Position numbers and translations under genes: made by a program. From the NCBI GenBank assembly GCA_946482425.1, contig CAMLRO010000007.1, forward strand, positions 1 to 42,402: a stretch of 42,402 bases of DNA. Reading direction: 5' to 3'. The DNA is from an uncultured Lactobacillus sp. GTDB taxonomy: Bacteria; Bacillota; Bacilli; Lactobacillales; Lactobacillaceae. Of this stretch, positions 1-10,176 are shown piece after piece (position 1 is the first letter of the stretch; each line of letters opens with the position of its first letter). Below the pieces are notes generated by a model. That model ran no database searches. It had not been told where the DNA came from and worked only from the letters and a program-made list of their open reading frames with translations.

Positions 1-3000
1 CCTTAGCAATATCAACTGCATCGTCAATTGCGCCTTTAGAAATTTCCTTATCAGCATTGGTTTTATCAGAGTTGATACCATCTTGCGATGAACTATGAAC
101 ATGCTTATTCTTTTCGTAAGCATCATCGGTCTTAGGTGTCTTGCTATCATCACCAAATTCATTGTGAATGGTATCAATCGCATCACTATGGTTCTTGGAA
201 ATTTGGTTGTTGGCATCAACAACATCGTTAGACTGGTCTTCAATACCAAAGTCGTTTTCAATGGTGGAAATATCGCTTTGAGCATCATGAGTAATCTGAT
301 CAATCTTGTCCTTGTTAGTTGACGCGTTACCAACAGAAGAATCGATCTGGTTAAGCTTATCCTTGGTGTCTTCAACAACTTTCTCAACGTCACCCTTTAG
401 ACGATCTTTAGCATCTTTATTTAAATCACTATTTTCAATATCACTCTCAGCCTTATTAGCATCTGCCTTAACTTTTTCAAGAGCCTTCAACTTGTTAAGA
501 GAAGTCATACCCTTGTCGTAAGCTGAACTGGCATCCTTAATGTTTTTAGCATCTTTAATTGCTGCAATAGCATTAGTAATATCGTCGATGTAGTCTTTGT
601 AATCAGCCTTTTGCTTGTCGGTTAATTTATCAAGACCAGCTTCAGCTTCTAAACCAGCTACACCATCTGTACCTGACAAAGCATTCTTTTGTTCGGTATC
701 AAACCAATCACTAGGTTTAGTCCAAATAGCGTCGATTACTTTACCTATCTCGTCCTTATTAGTTGGAACATCCTTAATGTCAGTCTTAGCATCAATATCA
801 GACTTTTCTTTATTAAAGGCATCGTCGATTGCTTTATTAGCTTTTTGCTTCTGATCTGCAGTTAACTGTGAGCCGTTAATAACGTCATGCGCTTGAGCAC
901 GTTTATTATTAAGAGTTTTTTCAGCTGTTGTCTTAGCACCATCAAGTTGAGCATTGTTAATAATATCGCTAATTCCAGGTACTTTATTACCACCATTGTC
1001 TTGATCATCAAAGCCATTAACAGTATTGTTAATAATTGTATCAGCTTCGTCTTTTACCTGTTTAGGAGTCTTAATATTACCCTTATCATCTGTGTCAGAG
1101 ATATTAATTATCTGATCCTTAGCTTTATCAACGAGCTTTTGTACTTGATCCTTCAAAGGTCCTTGATCAGCAGGAGACATGCCAGAGTTTTCGATATCGC
1201 TATTGGCATCTTTCTGTTTCTGCTCAAGTTCAGCAATTGCGTCATTCTTAGCCTTAACAATATCGGCTTTTTGTTTGGCAAGTGTCTTAACTTTGTCAAT
1301 TCCAGCTTCACCAAAGTCAACTGTTTCGTTATTTTCAGCAACACCTTTTTCGGCATTTTGAACATTAGTTTTGGCTTTGTCAAAGTCAGCCTGGCTTGCA
1401 CCTTTTGCTAAAGTAACACCATTAATCTTAGAAATAGCCTTATTCTTGGCCGCTTCAACTTGTTTCTTAAGTGCTGTGATAGTATCAGCTGGCAGACCAT
1501 CCTTATTCTGATCGGATTGAACAAATTTATCAATTTCACTTTCAGCAGCAGTAGCATACTTGTTGATAGCAGCAATCTGTTTATTCTTTTCTGCAAGAAG
1601 TTCAGTTGGTAATTTCGCTAACTCAACCGCGTCTTCAGCTTTTTGTTCCGCTGTTTTTGCATCATCTACAGAAGATGCTTGGTAAATATTGCTGGTTCCA
1701 GTTTGCACAGCATCGTCAATATCAGCTTCACCTTGTGCAACATCACTTGCAGTAAGTACAGGGTTGTCATTTTCATCTGTCTTAAGTTTGTTAAGATCAT
1801 CCTTAGCTGCATCGGCTTTTTGTTTCAGAGTCTTAATTTGGTCAACCTTATCGGTGTAATCATTAGTCAAACCGGTAATGGTATCGACACCTTTTTGACC
1901 AGCAGTCTTAATTGCATTTAATGGATCATCTGTTGCATTTTGAGCATCTTTAATGTTCTTAGCTGCAGCAGCACGCTGTTTTTCAATAGCATCCTTCATT
2001 TCTTTAGCAAGTTTTTGCTGCTCTTCATCAGTCTTGCCTACTTCTTTAGCAACCGCATCAGCAGCAGCATCAGCTTTGTTAACAGCATCAGATAGCTCGC
2101 CTAAAGCGGTGTTAACTGCTTCGACTTTATCAATATCGGTATTAATTCCGCTTAAGGCACTTTCACCATCACTTTCAGCACCGTTAATGTTTGATGTACC
2201 GTCAGCATTTGAAATGGCTCCATTAGCTGCATCAACAGCATTATCTACCTTGTCTTTCAGGTCTTGATATTGATTATAATCTAGCTTTCCACTATCCCTG
2301 TCTTTCTTTAGACGGTCATAAATTTTATCAGCGGCAGCAGCAAGCTTATCTTTAGCAGTCTGTTTCTCTTTTGCTGATGAGGAACCATTATCAACGTGAC
2401 CCTTGATTTCTCCTTCACCATCGTTTTTAGCATTATTAACTTTATCAGGTGTGTCGGCATTATCAATGTCTTCTTTAGTCTTGTCACGGTCTTTGTTGAT
2501 ATTATCGATGATATTTTGTTTATCATCTTTATTAATAGTATCGTCTTTATTAACTTGATCAATGGCATCATCAGCGGTCTTGTCAACATCTGCTTTAGCA
2601 ACATTCTTAACAGCTTGCAGTTTAGCATCTGTTAGTGCTTTATCAATATTAGTCTTGCCAAGGCCTTTTTCAGAATCGATTTGATCCTCAGTAGCACCTT
2701 CAATTCTGATATGTGCTCTATCGTGAGCAGCCTGAGCCTGATCTTTAAATTGCTTCTTCTGTTCGTCAGTTAAGTCGGTCAGTTTGTCAATAGCACCGGT
2801 AGTATCGGCAAGTTCTTGAGCAAGTTCCTTATTAGCAGCATTCTTTTTATCCCAGAGAGCATTATCTTTATCTGTATCACCAGTACCAGAATCTTTAATG
2901 TTCTTAATACTGTTAAGGGCATTATCTTTGATGTCAAGTACTGTCGAACTGGTAGTTGCCGCATTAATATCAGCAATTCCTAAGTTAGCAACATCATCAA

Positions 3001-6000
3001 CGCCGGCTTTGTCTCTTGGGTTAGTCAATTTATCCTTAGCGGCTTGTGCGGCATCCTTAACAGCTTGAACAGCGACAACCTTAGTCATTGCTACGTTAGC
3101 TGTGTCACCAGTTGAGTTAATTGAATTGATGGCATCGTTAGTTAAGTCACTGATAGCATCTTTGTCGAAGGCATTATCAATTGCAGACTCAGCTTGTTCA
3201 GCAAGTGCTGGAATATCTTTGAGAGCCTTATCGTATGCAGCCTGAGCTTGCTTCTGTTCATCCTTACTTAAAGTTTTATATACATCTTCTAAGTTTTGTA
3301 AAGCTTTGTCTCTAGCACCATCAATTCTAGCTTTGGCTGCATCCTTGGCCTTGTCCATATCATTCTTATTTGCCTTGGCCTCAGCTTTTTGGATGCTGGT
3401 TTCACCATCTTTTTCAGCCTGATTAGCATCTTCAACGGTAAGTTTGTTGCCAACTTCTGTTTTAGCATCATCACGAGCTTTTTGAATATTGTTAATGGCT
3501 GCTACCTTATCAGTATCTGACATAGTTGAGCTGTTAATCCGATCAACTGCTTTTTGAGCATAGTCTTCCAGCTTTTTCTGATCATCAGCTATTGTCTGGT
3601 CTAAGCCCTTGGCCTTACCCAGAATATTCTCCATATTGGTAATGCCAGCATCACTTGCCGAATTAATCAAAGCAATAGTATTAGAAGTTGGATCTTTAAC
3701 CTTGTTGACGGCTTCATTATACGCATTTTGCAGGTCCGTCTTAATACCAGTTTTACCAGCAGTACTAATATTGGTTAAGCCATCAATAGCAGCACTATCA
3801 GCATTAAATTCGTTTTGTAAATCAGTTAGAGCCTTGTCTCTAGCAGATTGCAAGTCAGCGTTATTTCTAATGTTATTTAATTCTTCAATACCTGCATTGT
3901 GTGCTGAATTAACAGTGTTCTTATCAGCTGCGCTAACAGCTTGTTCTGCATTATTCAAAGCAGAAGCAATCTGGTCAAGGTAATCGTTCTTTTCAGTGTT
4001 AGATAAATTAGGGTCTGCTTGAATATGGTCATGCAGTTTTTGAGCTTGATCTTTCAGATCTGCAATCGCTTTATTCTTAGTTTTTGCTAATTCAGCCTGT
4101 TCTGCATTTCCAGAAACGCTGTCAACAACTGTCTGCATAGCATTGATACCAGTGTTCTTGTCAGTAACAATATCGGCTGGAGTATGGTCATTAGATACAG
4201 CAGTTATCGCAGTGGTATAGGCATTGTCAATAGCATCAAGAGCTTTCTCCCAGTCATCGTCAGGAAGTGAACCATTCTTATGAGCAGCATTAATAGCTTT
4301 CTTGTCATCACTCTTTGCCTTATTCAGTTCCGCAATTGCTTGTGATTTAGCGGCAGCAACTTGGGCTGAAACAAGATCACTATTTATGTTGCTTTCACCG
4401 TCTTTTTCAGCAGTATCAATATCATCTTTGTTACTTGCTGAGTTGATGGCGTTAGTTGCGGAAGCAGCATGCTTATCAATCAAATCTTTGTAGTACTGCT
4501 TGTCACTTGGGCTGAGATACTTGTTATCAATCTGGTCAATAGTTTCCTTAGCTTTTGCAGCTGCATCTTGTAAAGCTGCAGTTTGTGTTTTTTGCTCATT
4601 CTTAAGATCTGCCAAATCTTTGCTTGAAGCAGTGGCCTTGACACTATTAATTTTGTCTATTGCCGCCTGTTTATCAGTTTTGATTTTAGCAGGATCAGTA
4701 TCTTTGTTGACATTATCAACACCTTCAGTGGCATCATCTTTAATAGTGTTAATTAATGAATTTCTATCTTCATCAGATAAGTTAGGATATTTAGTTTTAT
4801 CATTAATATCATTAATAGCTTTGTCTCTTGCTTGATTAATAGCATCGATCGCATCGTTCTTGTTACCAAGAGAGGATTTGTCTGTCAATAATTTGTTTAG
4901 AGCAGCAATACCATCCTTAGTGGCAGTATTAACATCCTCAAAAGTTTCAGCAGCATCAACTTTGTCCTTGTAACCAGTCTTCTCATTATTAGTTAGCAGA
5001 CCTTTAGCTACTTTCTTAGCGTTTTCAATATCATTAGCAGTCAAGCCCTTGACGTTTTCAAGTTTACTTTCAATATCCTTTTCAGCTTGATCAAGTTGCT
5101 TCTTTGCTGAGTCCTTGTAGGCAGTTAAAATAGTATTCTTACCGTTAGTAATATCTTGTTTAATATCATCTGCTGCCGTATGACCATCTATAGCATCTTC
5201 AGCCGTCTTAGCAGCAGCATCAATACCAGCATCTGTGTCAACACCGAGATTGCTCTTAGCTTCATCGGCATAATCTTGAACTTGCTTCTTAGCAGAGTCC
5301 TTGAACTTGTCCGCAACATTGGACTTAGCACTATTTAAATCTTCAGTAACTAATTCAACCGAGCTAGCCTGATCAATTAAAGTATTGGCGTTATCAACAG
5401 CTTGGTCAATATTAGAGTCAGATTCTACACCAAGTGCCTTTTTATCGGACTTAGCAATTTCAGCAAGTTGGTCCTTAGCAGCGTCCCTATATTTGCTTAA
5501 GACGTTGTTCTGACCTGTGGCCACATCATTTTTGATATCATTAAAATCAGTATGACCATCAATAGCTTTTGCAGCATCACTAACTGCTTGATCAATGTTT
5601 GTGTCTGATTTAACTCCAAGACCGGTTTCAGCAGCAGTAGCGTCTTTTTGAACTTTAGCTTTAGCTGCAGTCTTTAGTTTATCTAATATAGCTTTCTTAG
5701 CATTCTGTTCAGTCGCATCTATATCAGTGGCACCCTCAATAGCGGTAAGTTGATCAGACAAAGCTTTATCAATTTCATCTGAAGAAACACCTAAAGTTTT
5801 CTTGCCGTTTTCAGTATAGCCTTCAACTTCGGCTTTTGCTGCTTCTTTATTAATCTTGTCATTAGCTGCTTTTTGGATATTTTTAATGGCATCAGTAGTG
5901 TTAGCTGGATTGTATATTGAATCCTTATCAGTCGAAGGATTTGCTAAAGCTTTATTTTTAGCACTATTAATGGCGTCAATGTATTGTGCTTTTTCCGCAC

Positions 6001-9000
6001 CAGATAAGTAGTCTGATTGCTGATTTACACGCGAAATCGCTTTATTAGCTGCATCAGTGATAGCTTTTTGTGCATCGGCTTTAGCCTTTTCAGCGGCTTG
6101 AATTTGTTTAACCACTTTCTGAGCTGGATCCATAGCATCATCTAAAGCTTTTAATGCAGCTTCTTCACGTTTAGATACATCATCTACGGTTCCTGCACCA
6201 TATACTGACTTACTTGAATCGTAACCAGGATCCAGTACAGCTTGTACTACTTTTGACACTTTACTAATTGCTTCTTCTAGAGCAATTTGTTCTTTAGATT
6301 TAGGATCTGACTTAGGGAATTGACTATCTAAATCATTAGCTGCGTCAATTTTTGATTTGATATTTTTAGCAGCAGTATCCTGTGCTATTTTTAAGATGCT
6401 TACAATTACTGGACGTTCTTTACTGTCTTTGTCCAGTGGGTTGTAGTCAATGAAGTTAGCAGTAGGTGTTAGTTTAATTTTAGTATTGGAATTAATATGG
6501 CCAACAACATCAGCAGGTACATTGACCTTAAATATATAATATCCATTTTCAGATTTGGTAACTTCACCAGCAAACGCAGTTGGCAAATCATTATCCCCAT
6601 TATTCGTATATTTATATGGCGGATCTGGGATCTCATTATTTAAGCTTAAAGGTGTAGTACCTTTTCCATAATCTATCTCTGCCATGATATATGCTTTAGT
6701 GCCAAGAGGTAATTTCAAATACTGTCTAAATGGGTTCTTGAGATCTGAATCAGGTCCGTCTTTTTCACTACTATAACCATCAACAGTTCCAGAAATTGTC
6801 CAGGAACCATCTTTTTTACCTGAAGCATCAACATTTGCTGTGGCAGTGACATTTTCAGGCTTGATATCTAAAAATCCAGAACTATTAGCCGGACCAAAGG
6901 CAATGTCATTATATCCAATGTTCTTTGGATCAGAGAAAGCAGCATCAATAATTTTTGAGAAAATTGTATCATAGTTTATTGGGTTGCCCTCTCCAGCCAA
7001 TCCATCTAATAAAGTCTTAATGTTCTTTAATGCTGGAATTTTAAAGTAAGGTAATTGACTAACTTTCTCCCACAGCTCAGGTGTGAACATATATTCGCCA
7101 TTTTTACCACCTTGACCATTAAGTAGTACCAGTTTATCAACTACAATATTTTTAGTAGTTTTATCTTTGCTAACTTGTAAAGTATGGAATGGTGGCAAAG
7201 TTAAACTATTACCTAAAAAGTTTAATTTCTGGCGAACATTGGTAATCGTGACAGCACTACTATCACCAATAATACTTGTGCCTGTTGCTGTGTTTAAATG
7301 TGAATCAAGTACAAGTGACTGTGGGTTGTTCACAATCAATTTACTATCACTACCAGTAACGTCTACTAATACAATTGGATTAGTTCCTGCACCAAAGATT
7401 TGAGCATCCTTATTTTGAGCACTGGTTGGATCGCTTTTATCATAAGGATGGTTCGGGTCTTCTTCAAGTCTGATTTCGAATGTACCGTTTTGGACATTAG
7501 CTACTCCAGCAATTTGAACCAAAGTACCCTTATAATCACCCATATGTTTACCGATAATACTTAATTTTCCATCAGGCTTGACAGTAAAATTACCACCGTC
7601 ATAAATCAGGTTGCCACTGTTAGAGTCTGAAATATCACCGTTTGTTGTAACATTAACCGAGCCACCACTTTCAACAGTAAACTGAGATGCCTTGTCATTT
7701 AATCTGATGGCTGTAGCTCTATTTGCATCAAGTTTGCCTTGGTAAGCGTTATCTCCTTTTTCAATTCCGACGTTAATATTTAATTCACCTTTAACGTCAA
7801 CTTTTCCAGTACCTGAGATATAGATTGCGTGGACTGCACCAGTATTTTCTGCTGGATTATTTCCTAACGTTTTCCCGTCAGAATTGAGTCTTGGATTTAA
7901 GGTTACTTTTACGTCTTTTTCGACTGTGACGTAGCAGTTACTGCCCCCCATTTCGATAACGTTACCACCAAATGTGGCACCGGTAAAGTCGCCTTTAAAG
8001 TCGATACTATTATCACTTCCACCAAATTCAAATAGTTGTTGGTGATTGGCACTGCTTGCTCCCCCATCTTTATAAGGAGTATAGATTGTTTCAGCGGTAT
8101 TTGTCCCTGTAAATGTAATATGAGTGTCCGAAGCAGAGTGAACCATTTGAGAACCATGGAAGTCAATATTATTAAATGTTAGATTGGAGATACCAATTTT
8201 TTCTCCACTATTGTCATGAGGCTTACTTGTACTATTATTACGGTCAGTCATAATAATGCCCCAATAATCGGCACACCAAAGTTCAAGGTTACTATACGTT
8301 AAGTTAGTAACTTCAGAACTATTTCCTCTAATTCTAGGGTGATAGCCGTTAAAGTCTATTTTGTATTTATTCGTACGACCATCGGCATCATAAGATTTTA
8401 TCAATAAAGTTCTACCGTATACGTCTAACCCATTTTGACCACCTTTATTATCCGCTGTGATATTATTCATGATATCTATTTCAGAAATACGTTTAGTCTC
8501 ATCAGGGTTTTGTCTATCTTTATCAAAACACTCTTTATTATCAAGAGCATAAACAAGCTGATTCCAATTATAAACATGTGCTACCCCATTTATGACAGTT
8601 GGAGTGTCACCAGTTTTATCATCATTAGCTAAATCATTAGCTAATTTTTTAGCTTCATTAGCTTTTGAATCTTGTGTAGTATCAGTATCTTTACCTGAAT
8701 TAGTAGTGTCACCAGTTACATCAGTTGGCAACTTACTATTGTCAGAATTTTGATCATCTGAACTAGTTATGTCAGTTGGAGTTTTATCAGCAGTATCACC
8801 CTTATTAACTTCATCTGAACCGATTGCAGGTGTAGTTGCACTATTACCAGTTGAATCAGCTGTAGTGGTTTCCTGCTTATCTTTATCTGCAGTATCCTTA
8901 TCAGCTTTATCTTTAGTAGTATCAGCCTTGTCCTTAGCTGTAGTATCTTTCACCTCACTAGTCTTTGAGTCTTTTAAGAATGAACTCAAGCCTGAAAAAG

Positions 9001-9295
9001 TTGACAAGTCTGTTTCAGTCTTCTTTTTAGAAGTAGTGGCCTCAGCCTTAGTTGTATCCTTAGTACTTGTTTCCTTAGTTTCAGTAGTAGAGTTGTCCTT
9101 ATTCGACTCCTCGCTTACTTGTTGTGCAGGTTCAACTGTGTCAGCTTTTACGCTTTGACTATTTAAGCCAAAGAAGGTGAAACCCAACAAAACAGAAGCA
9201 GCACCAATACTCAATTTACGTATTGAGAAATGGTCCTGCTTGTCCTGCATCTCCATCTTTCTTAATCTTTCATTGTAATTATTTTTACCTAGCAT
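1..9295 (-). CDS. Giant YSIRK-type surface adhesin with DUF1542-like repeats, C-terminus outside window
   Basis: The frame stays open from an ATG at 9295, preceded by the strong site AGGAAGGA (9301-9308), to the left edge: 3,098 codons with no stop. The N-terminus has an FSIRK/LSIGAASVLLG signal peptide of the YSIRK class, probably cleaved after about residue 52 (SVKA|DT). Residues about 53-220 are a Thr/Lys/Asp-rich low-complexity stretch. About 235-750 is rich in short Asn/Gly strands and resembles the pectate-lyase-like adhesive (beta-helix) domain of lactobacillar adhesins. From about 965 onward there are helical, Ala/Lys/Asp-rich repeats (DUF1542/FIVAR/Ebh-like). Family knowledge predicts a secreted, wall-bound, fibrillar adhesin; the anchor (LPXTG or SLAP) would lie beyond the window. 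The domain class is inferred from composition and motifs, without a profile search. Confidence 0.88.
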   Translation of the reverse strand, partial: MLGKNNYNERLRKMEMQDKQDHFSIRKLSIGAASVLLGFTFFGLNSQSVKADTVEPAQQVSEESNKDNSTTETKETSTKDTTKAEATTSKKKTETDLSTFSGLSSFLKDSKTSEVKDTTAKDKADTTKDKADKDTADKDKQETTTADSTGNSATTPAIGSDEVNKGDTADKTPTDITSSDDQNSDNSKLPTDVTGDTTNSGKDTDTTQDSKANEAKKLANDLANDDKTGDTPTVINGVAHVYNWNQLVYALDNKECFDKDRQNPDETKRISEIDIMNNITADNKGGQNGLDVYGRTLLIKSYDADGRTNKYKIDFNGYHPRIRGNSSEVTNLTYSNLELWCADYWGIIMTDRNNSTSKPHDNSGEKIGISNLTFNNIDFHGSQMVHSASDTHITFTGTNTAETIYTPYKDGGASSANHQQLFEFGGSDNSIDFKGDFTGATFGGNVIEMGGSNCYVTVEKDVKVTLNPRLNSDGKTLGNNPAENTGAVHAIYISGTGKVDVKGELNINVGIEKGDNAYQGKLDANRATAIRLNDKASQFTVESGGSVNVTTNGDISDSNSGNLIYDGGNFTVKPDGKLSIIGKHMGDYKGTLVQIAGVANVQNGTFEIRLEEDPNHPYDKSDPTSAQNKDAQIFGAGTNPIVLVDVTGSDSKLIVNNPQSLVLDSHLNTATGTSIIGDSSAVTITNVRQKLNFLGNSLTLPPFHTLQVSKDKTTKNIVVDKLVLLNGQGGKNGEYMFTPELWEKVSQLPYFKIPALKNIKTLLDGLAGEGNPINYDTIFSKIIDAAFSDPKNIGYNDIAFGPANSSGFLDIKPENVTATANVDASGKKDGSWTISGTVDGYSSEKDGPDSDLKNPFRQYLKLPLGTKAYIMAEIDYGKGTTPLSLNNEIPDPPYKYTNNGDNDLPTAFAGEVTKSENGYYIFKVNVPADVVGHINSNTKIKLTPTANFIDYNPLDKDSKERPVIVSILKIAQDTAAKNIKSKIDAANDLDSQFPKSDPKSKEQIALEEAISKVSKVVQAVLDPGYDSSKSVYGAGTVDDVSKREEAALKALDDAMDPAQKVVKQIQAAEKAKADAQKAITDAANKAISRVNQQSDYLSGAEKAQYIDAINSAKNKALANPSTDKDSIYNPANTTDAIKNIQKAANDKINKEAAKAEVEGYTENGKKTLGVSSDEIDKALSDQLTAIEGATDIDATEQNAKKAILDKLKTAAKAKVQKDATAAETGLGVKSDTNIDQAVSDAAKAIDGHTDFNDIKNDVATGQNNVLSKYRDAAKDQLAEIAKSDKKALGVESDSNIDQAVDNANTLIDQASSVELVTEDLNSAKSNVADKFKDSAKKQVQDYADEAKSNLGVDTDAGIDAAAKTAEDAIDGHTAADDIKQDITNGKNTILTAYKDSAKKQLDQAEKDIESKLENVKGLTANDIENAKKVAKGLLTNNEKTGYKDKVDAAETFEDVNTATKDGIAALNKLLTDKSSLGNKNDAIDAINQARDKAINDINDKTKYPNLSDEDRNSLINTIKDDATEGVDNVNKDTDPAKIKTDKQAAIDKINSVKATASSKDLADLKNEQKTQTAALQDAAAKAKETIDQIDNKYLSPSDKQYYKDLIDKHAASATNAINSASNKDDIDTAEKDGESNINSDLVSAQVAAAKSQAIAELNKAKSDDKKAINAAHKNGSLPDDDWEKALDAIDNAYTTAITAVSNDHTPADIVTDKNTGINAMQTVVDSVSGNAEQAELAKTKNKAIADLKDQAQKLHDHIQADPNLSNTEKNDYLDQIASALNNAEQAVSAADKNTVNSAHNAGIEELNNIRNNADLQSARDKALTDLQNEFNADSAAIDGLTNISTAGKTGIKTDLQNAYNEAVNKVKDPTSNTIALINSASDAGITNMENILGKAKGLDQTIADDQKKLEDYAQKAVDRINSSTMSDTDKVAAINNIQKARDDAKTEVGNKLTVEDANQAEKDGETSIQKAEAKANKNDMDKAKDAAKARIDGARDKALQNLEDVYKTLSKDEQKQAQAAYDKALKDIPALAEQAESAIDNAFDKDAISDLTNDAINSINSTGDTANVAMTKVVAVQAVKDAAQAAKDKLTNPRDKAGVDDVANLGIADINAATTSSTVLDIKDNALNSIKNIKDSGTGDTDKDNALWDKKNAANKELAQELADTTGAIDKLTDLTDEQKKQFKDQAQAAHDRAHIRIEGATEDQIDSEKGLGKTNIDKALTDAKLQAVKNVAKADVDKTADDAIDQVNKDDTINKDDKQNIIDNINKDRDKTKEDIDNADTPDKVNNAKNDGEGEIKGHVDNGSSSAKEKQTAKDKLAAAADKIYDRLKKDRDSGKLDYNQYQDLKDKVDNAVDAANGAISNADGTSNINGAESDGESALSGINTDIDKVEAVNTALGELSDAVNKADAAADAVAKEVGKTDEEQQKLAKEMKDAIEKQRAAAAKNIKDAQNATDDPLNAIKTAGQKGVDTITGLTNDYTDKVDQIKTLKQKADAAKDDLNKLKTDENDNPVLTASDVAQGEADIDDAVQTGTSNIYQASSVDDAKTAEQKAEDAVELAKLPTELLAEKNKQIAAINKYATAAESEIDKFVQSDQNKDGLPADTITALKKQVEAAKNKAISKINGVTLAKGASQADFDKAKTNVQNAEKGVAENNETVDFGEAGIDKVKTLAKQKADIVKAKNDAIAELEQKQKDANSDIENSGMSPADQGPLKDQVQKLVDKAKDQIINISDTDDKGNIKTPKQVKDEADTIINNTVNGFDDQDNGGNKVPGISDIINNAQLDGAKTTAEKTLNNKRAQAHDVINGSQLTADQKQKANKAIDDAFNKEKSDIDAKTDIKDVPTNKDEIGKVIDAIWTKPSDWFDTEQKNALSGTDGVAGLEAEAGLDKLTDKQKADYKDYIDDITNAIAAIKDAKNIKDASSAYDKGMTSLNKLKALEKVKADANKAESDIENSDLNKDAKDRLKGDVEKVVEDTKDKLNQIDSSVGNASTNKDKIDQITHDAQSDISTIENDFGIEDQSNDVVDANNQISKNHSDAIDTIHNEFGDDSKTPKTDDAYEKNKHVHSSSQDGINSDKTNADKEISKGAIDDAVDIAK
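5096..5833 (-). repeat. Four tandem ~62-residue repeats inside the adhesin
   Basis: Four consecutive units each carry a core LGV-x-(S/T)D-x-x-ID followed by IDG/IE-x-(T/A) and end in a KDxAKxQ-like motif. The region is 738 bp, about 61.5 codons per unit. They resemble each other more than the rest of the repeat domain does, so they look like a recent local expansion. Confidence 0.7.
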
Positions 9296-9341
9296 ATTTA
9301 TCCTTCCTAAAAAGTATGTATGATTAGTATGTTCGAATACT

Positions 9342-9370
9342 ATTTTAGGATTGATAATAGCAATTGTCAA
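9342..9370 (-). promoter_or_regulatory. Promoter of the giant adhesin
   Basis: On the minus strand there is a perfect -35 TTGACA (9365-9370), a 17-bp spacer, and -10 TAAAAT (9342-9347). It lies about 45 bp upstream of the adhesin start. Confidence 0.75.
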
Positions 9371-9896
9371 TATAATATCTTAGCCAAATATAGTATTTAT
9401 AAATAACCACACTCTAAAAATTGATAAATTTTAAAAATTAAAAAACGTTATAAACATTAAACTTTTTATTAAGCTGTAACTTTTTATACTAAAAATAACA
9501 TTATGAAGAACATAAAAATTGACTTTTATTTCCTTTTCTGAAACAAATAATTAGTATAAATAATTTAGTGAAATTAATAACTATGCTTTTTTGAATAAGT
9601 TAAAACGCTAAAATGTATTTTGCAACAACTGCAATTTCGTTATTCAAATGTAGTCTGGAAAATAATAAAATATTTTTCTTTTCTAAATTGGGAAAAACAT
9701 AAAAACTGATCGCGTTTGACAACAAATTTTGTTCTCGGCTTGAAAATTTTGTAATAAAAAACTTACTTTTGTAATATATTTGTACAATTTTTGCAACTAT
9801 AACAAAGAGTTAGAAAAACAGTATTATTAAATATACACCGATGATTTTTGAGAAATAAAAATATGATTTTGGTAAAACAGATATTTAGTTTCTATC
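9371..9896. other. AT-rich intergenic spacer, no gene seen
   Basis: About 525 bp of very AT-rich sequence between two outward-facing promoters. I see no credible reading frame with a ribosome binding site. It contains several short A/T palindromes, such as AACAAATTTTGTT near 9720, to which I assign no function. Confidence 0.5.
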
Positions 9897-9928
9897 TTGA
9901 CAAAAGTTACGATGCTTAGTACTATAAT
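9897..9928 (+). promoter_or_regulatory. Promoter of the 6S-like RNA
   Basis: A perfect -35 TTGACA (9897-9902) is followed by TACTAT (9920-9925) at 17 bp and an overlapping TATAAT (9923-9928) at 20 bp. No ribosome binding site or reading frame follows, which fits a non-coding transcript. Confidence 0.7.
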
Positions 9929-9930
9929 AA

Positions 9931-10130
9931 TTGATCTGAGTCGATCGAATAGCTTAATTGTATAAGGTTGACCGGTCAAACATAAGACATGCGAGATAGT
10001 AAATAACTTTCGAATCGGAAAACTATCTTCAAAGATAGGATCCATATTCGTTGCGATACATCTCATTTTTTGAACACTGCGGGTTCAACAAGCATTGTTT
10101 TGCTATGTTTCGATGACTCGGATTTCTTGA
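9931..10130 (+). ncRNA. ssrS: Probable 6S RNA
   Basis: The transcript between a strong promoter and a terminator can be folded by eye into the 6S rod. A closing stem pairs 9934-9942 with 10115-10123 and 9945-9949 with 10109-10113. A central bubble follows, with a small hairpin on its 3' side (10091-10104). An upper arm pairs 9967-9973 with 10081-10089. An apical hairpin pairs CGAAT 10011-10015 with ATTCG 10046-10050 and CTATC 10023-10027 with GATAG 10034-10038. From memory, lactobacillar 6S genes lie near uspA, as here. 6S RNA binds the sigma-A RNA polymerase holoenzyme and dampens transcription in stationary phase. Ends are approximate; identity rests on structure and synteny. Confidence 0.75.
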
Positions 10131-10140
10131 GAATATTAGG

Positions 10141-10164
10141 AAACGGTCTGTGGACCGTTTTTTG
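10141..10164 (+). terminator. Terminator of the 6S-like RNA
   Basis: Stem AAACGGTC/GACCGTTT with a TGTG loop, followed by a run of T. It ends the RNA unit just before the next gene. Confidence 0.8.
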
Positions 10165-10176
10165 TTTGGAGATTTT

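Noticed and set aside
95..9158. Many plus-strand frames of 60-174 codons and a few short minus-strand frames across the left 9 kb
   Set aside because: They lie opposite, or in another frame of, the giant adhesin, lack ribosome sites, and have low-complexity Ser/Ala/Leu or Ile composition as expected for shadows of biased repeat codons.
9827..10066. 79-codon minus-strand frame
   Set aside because: It covers the 6S-like RNA and its promoter on the other strand; its sequence follows the RNA stems and it has no ribosome site.
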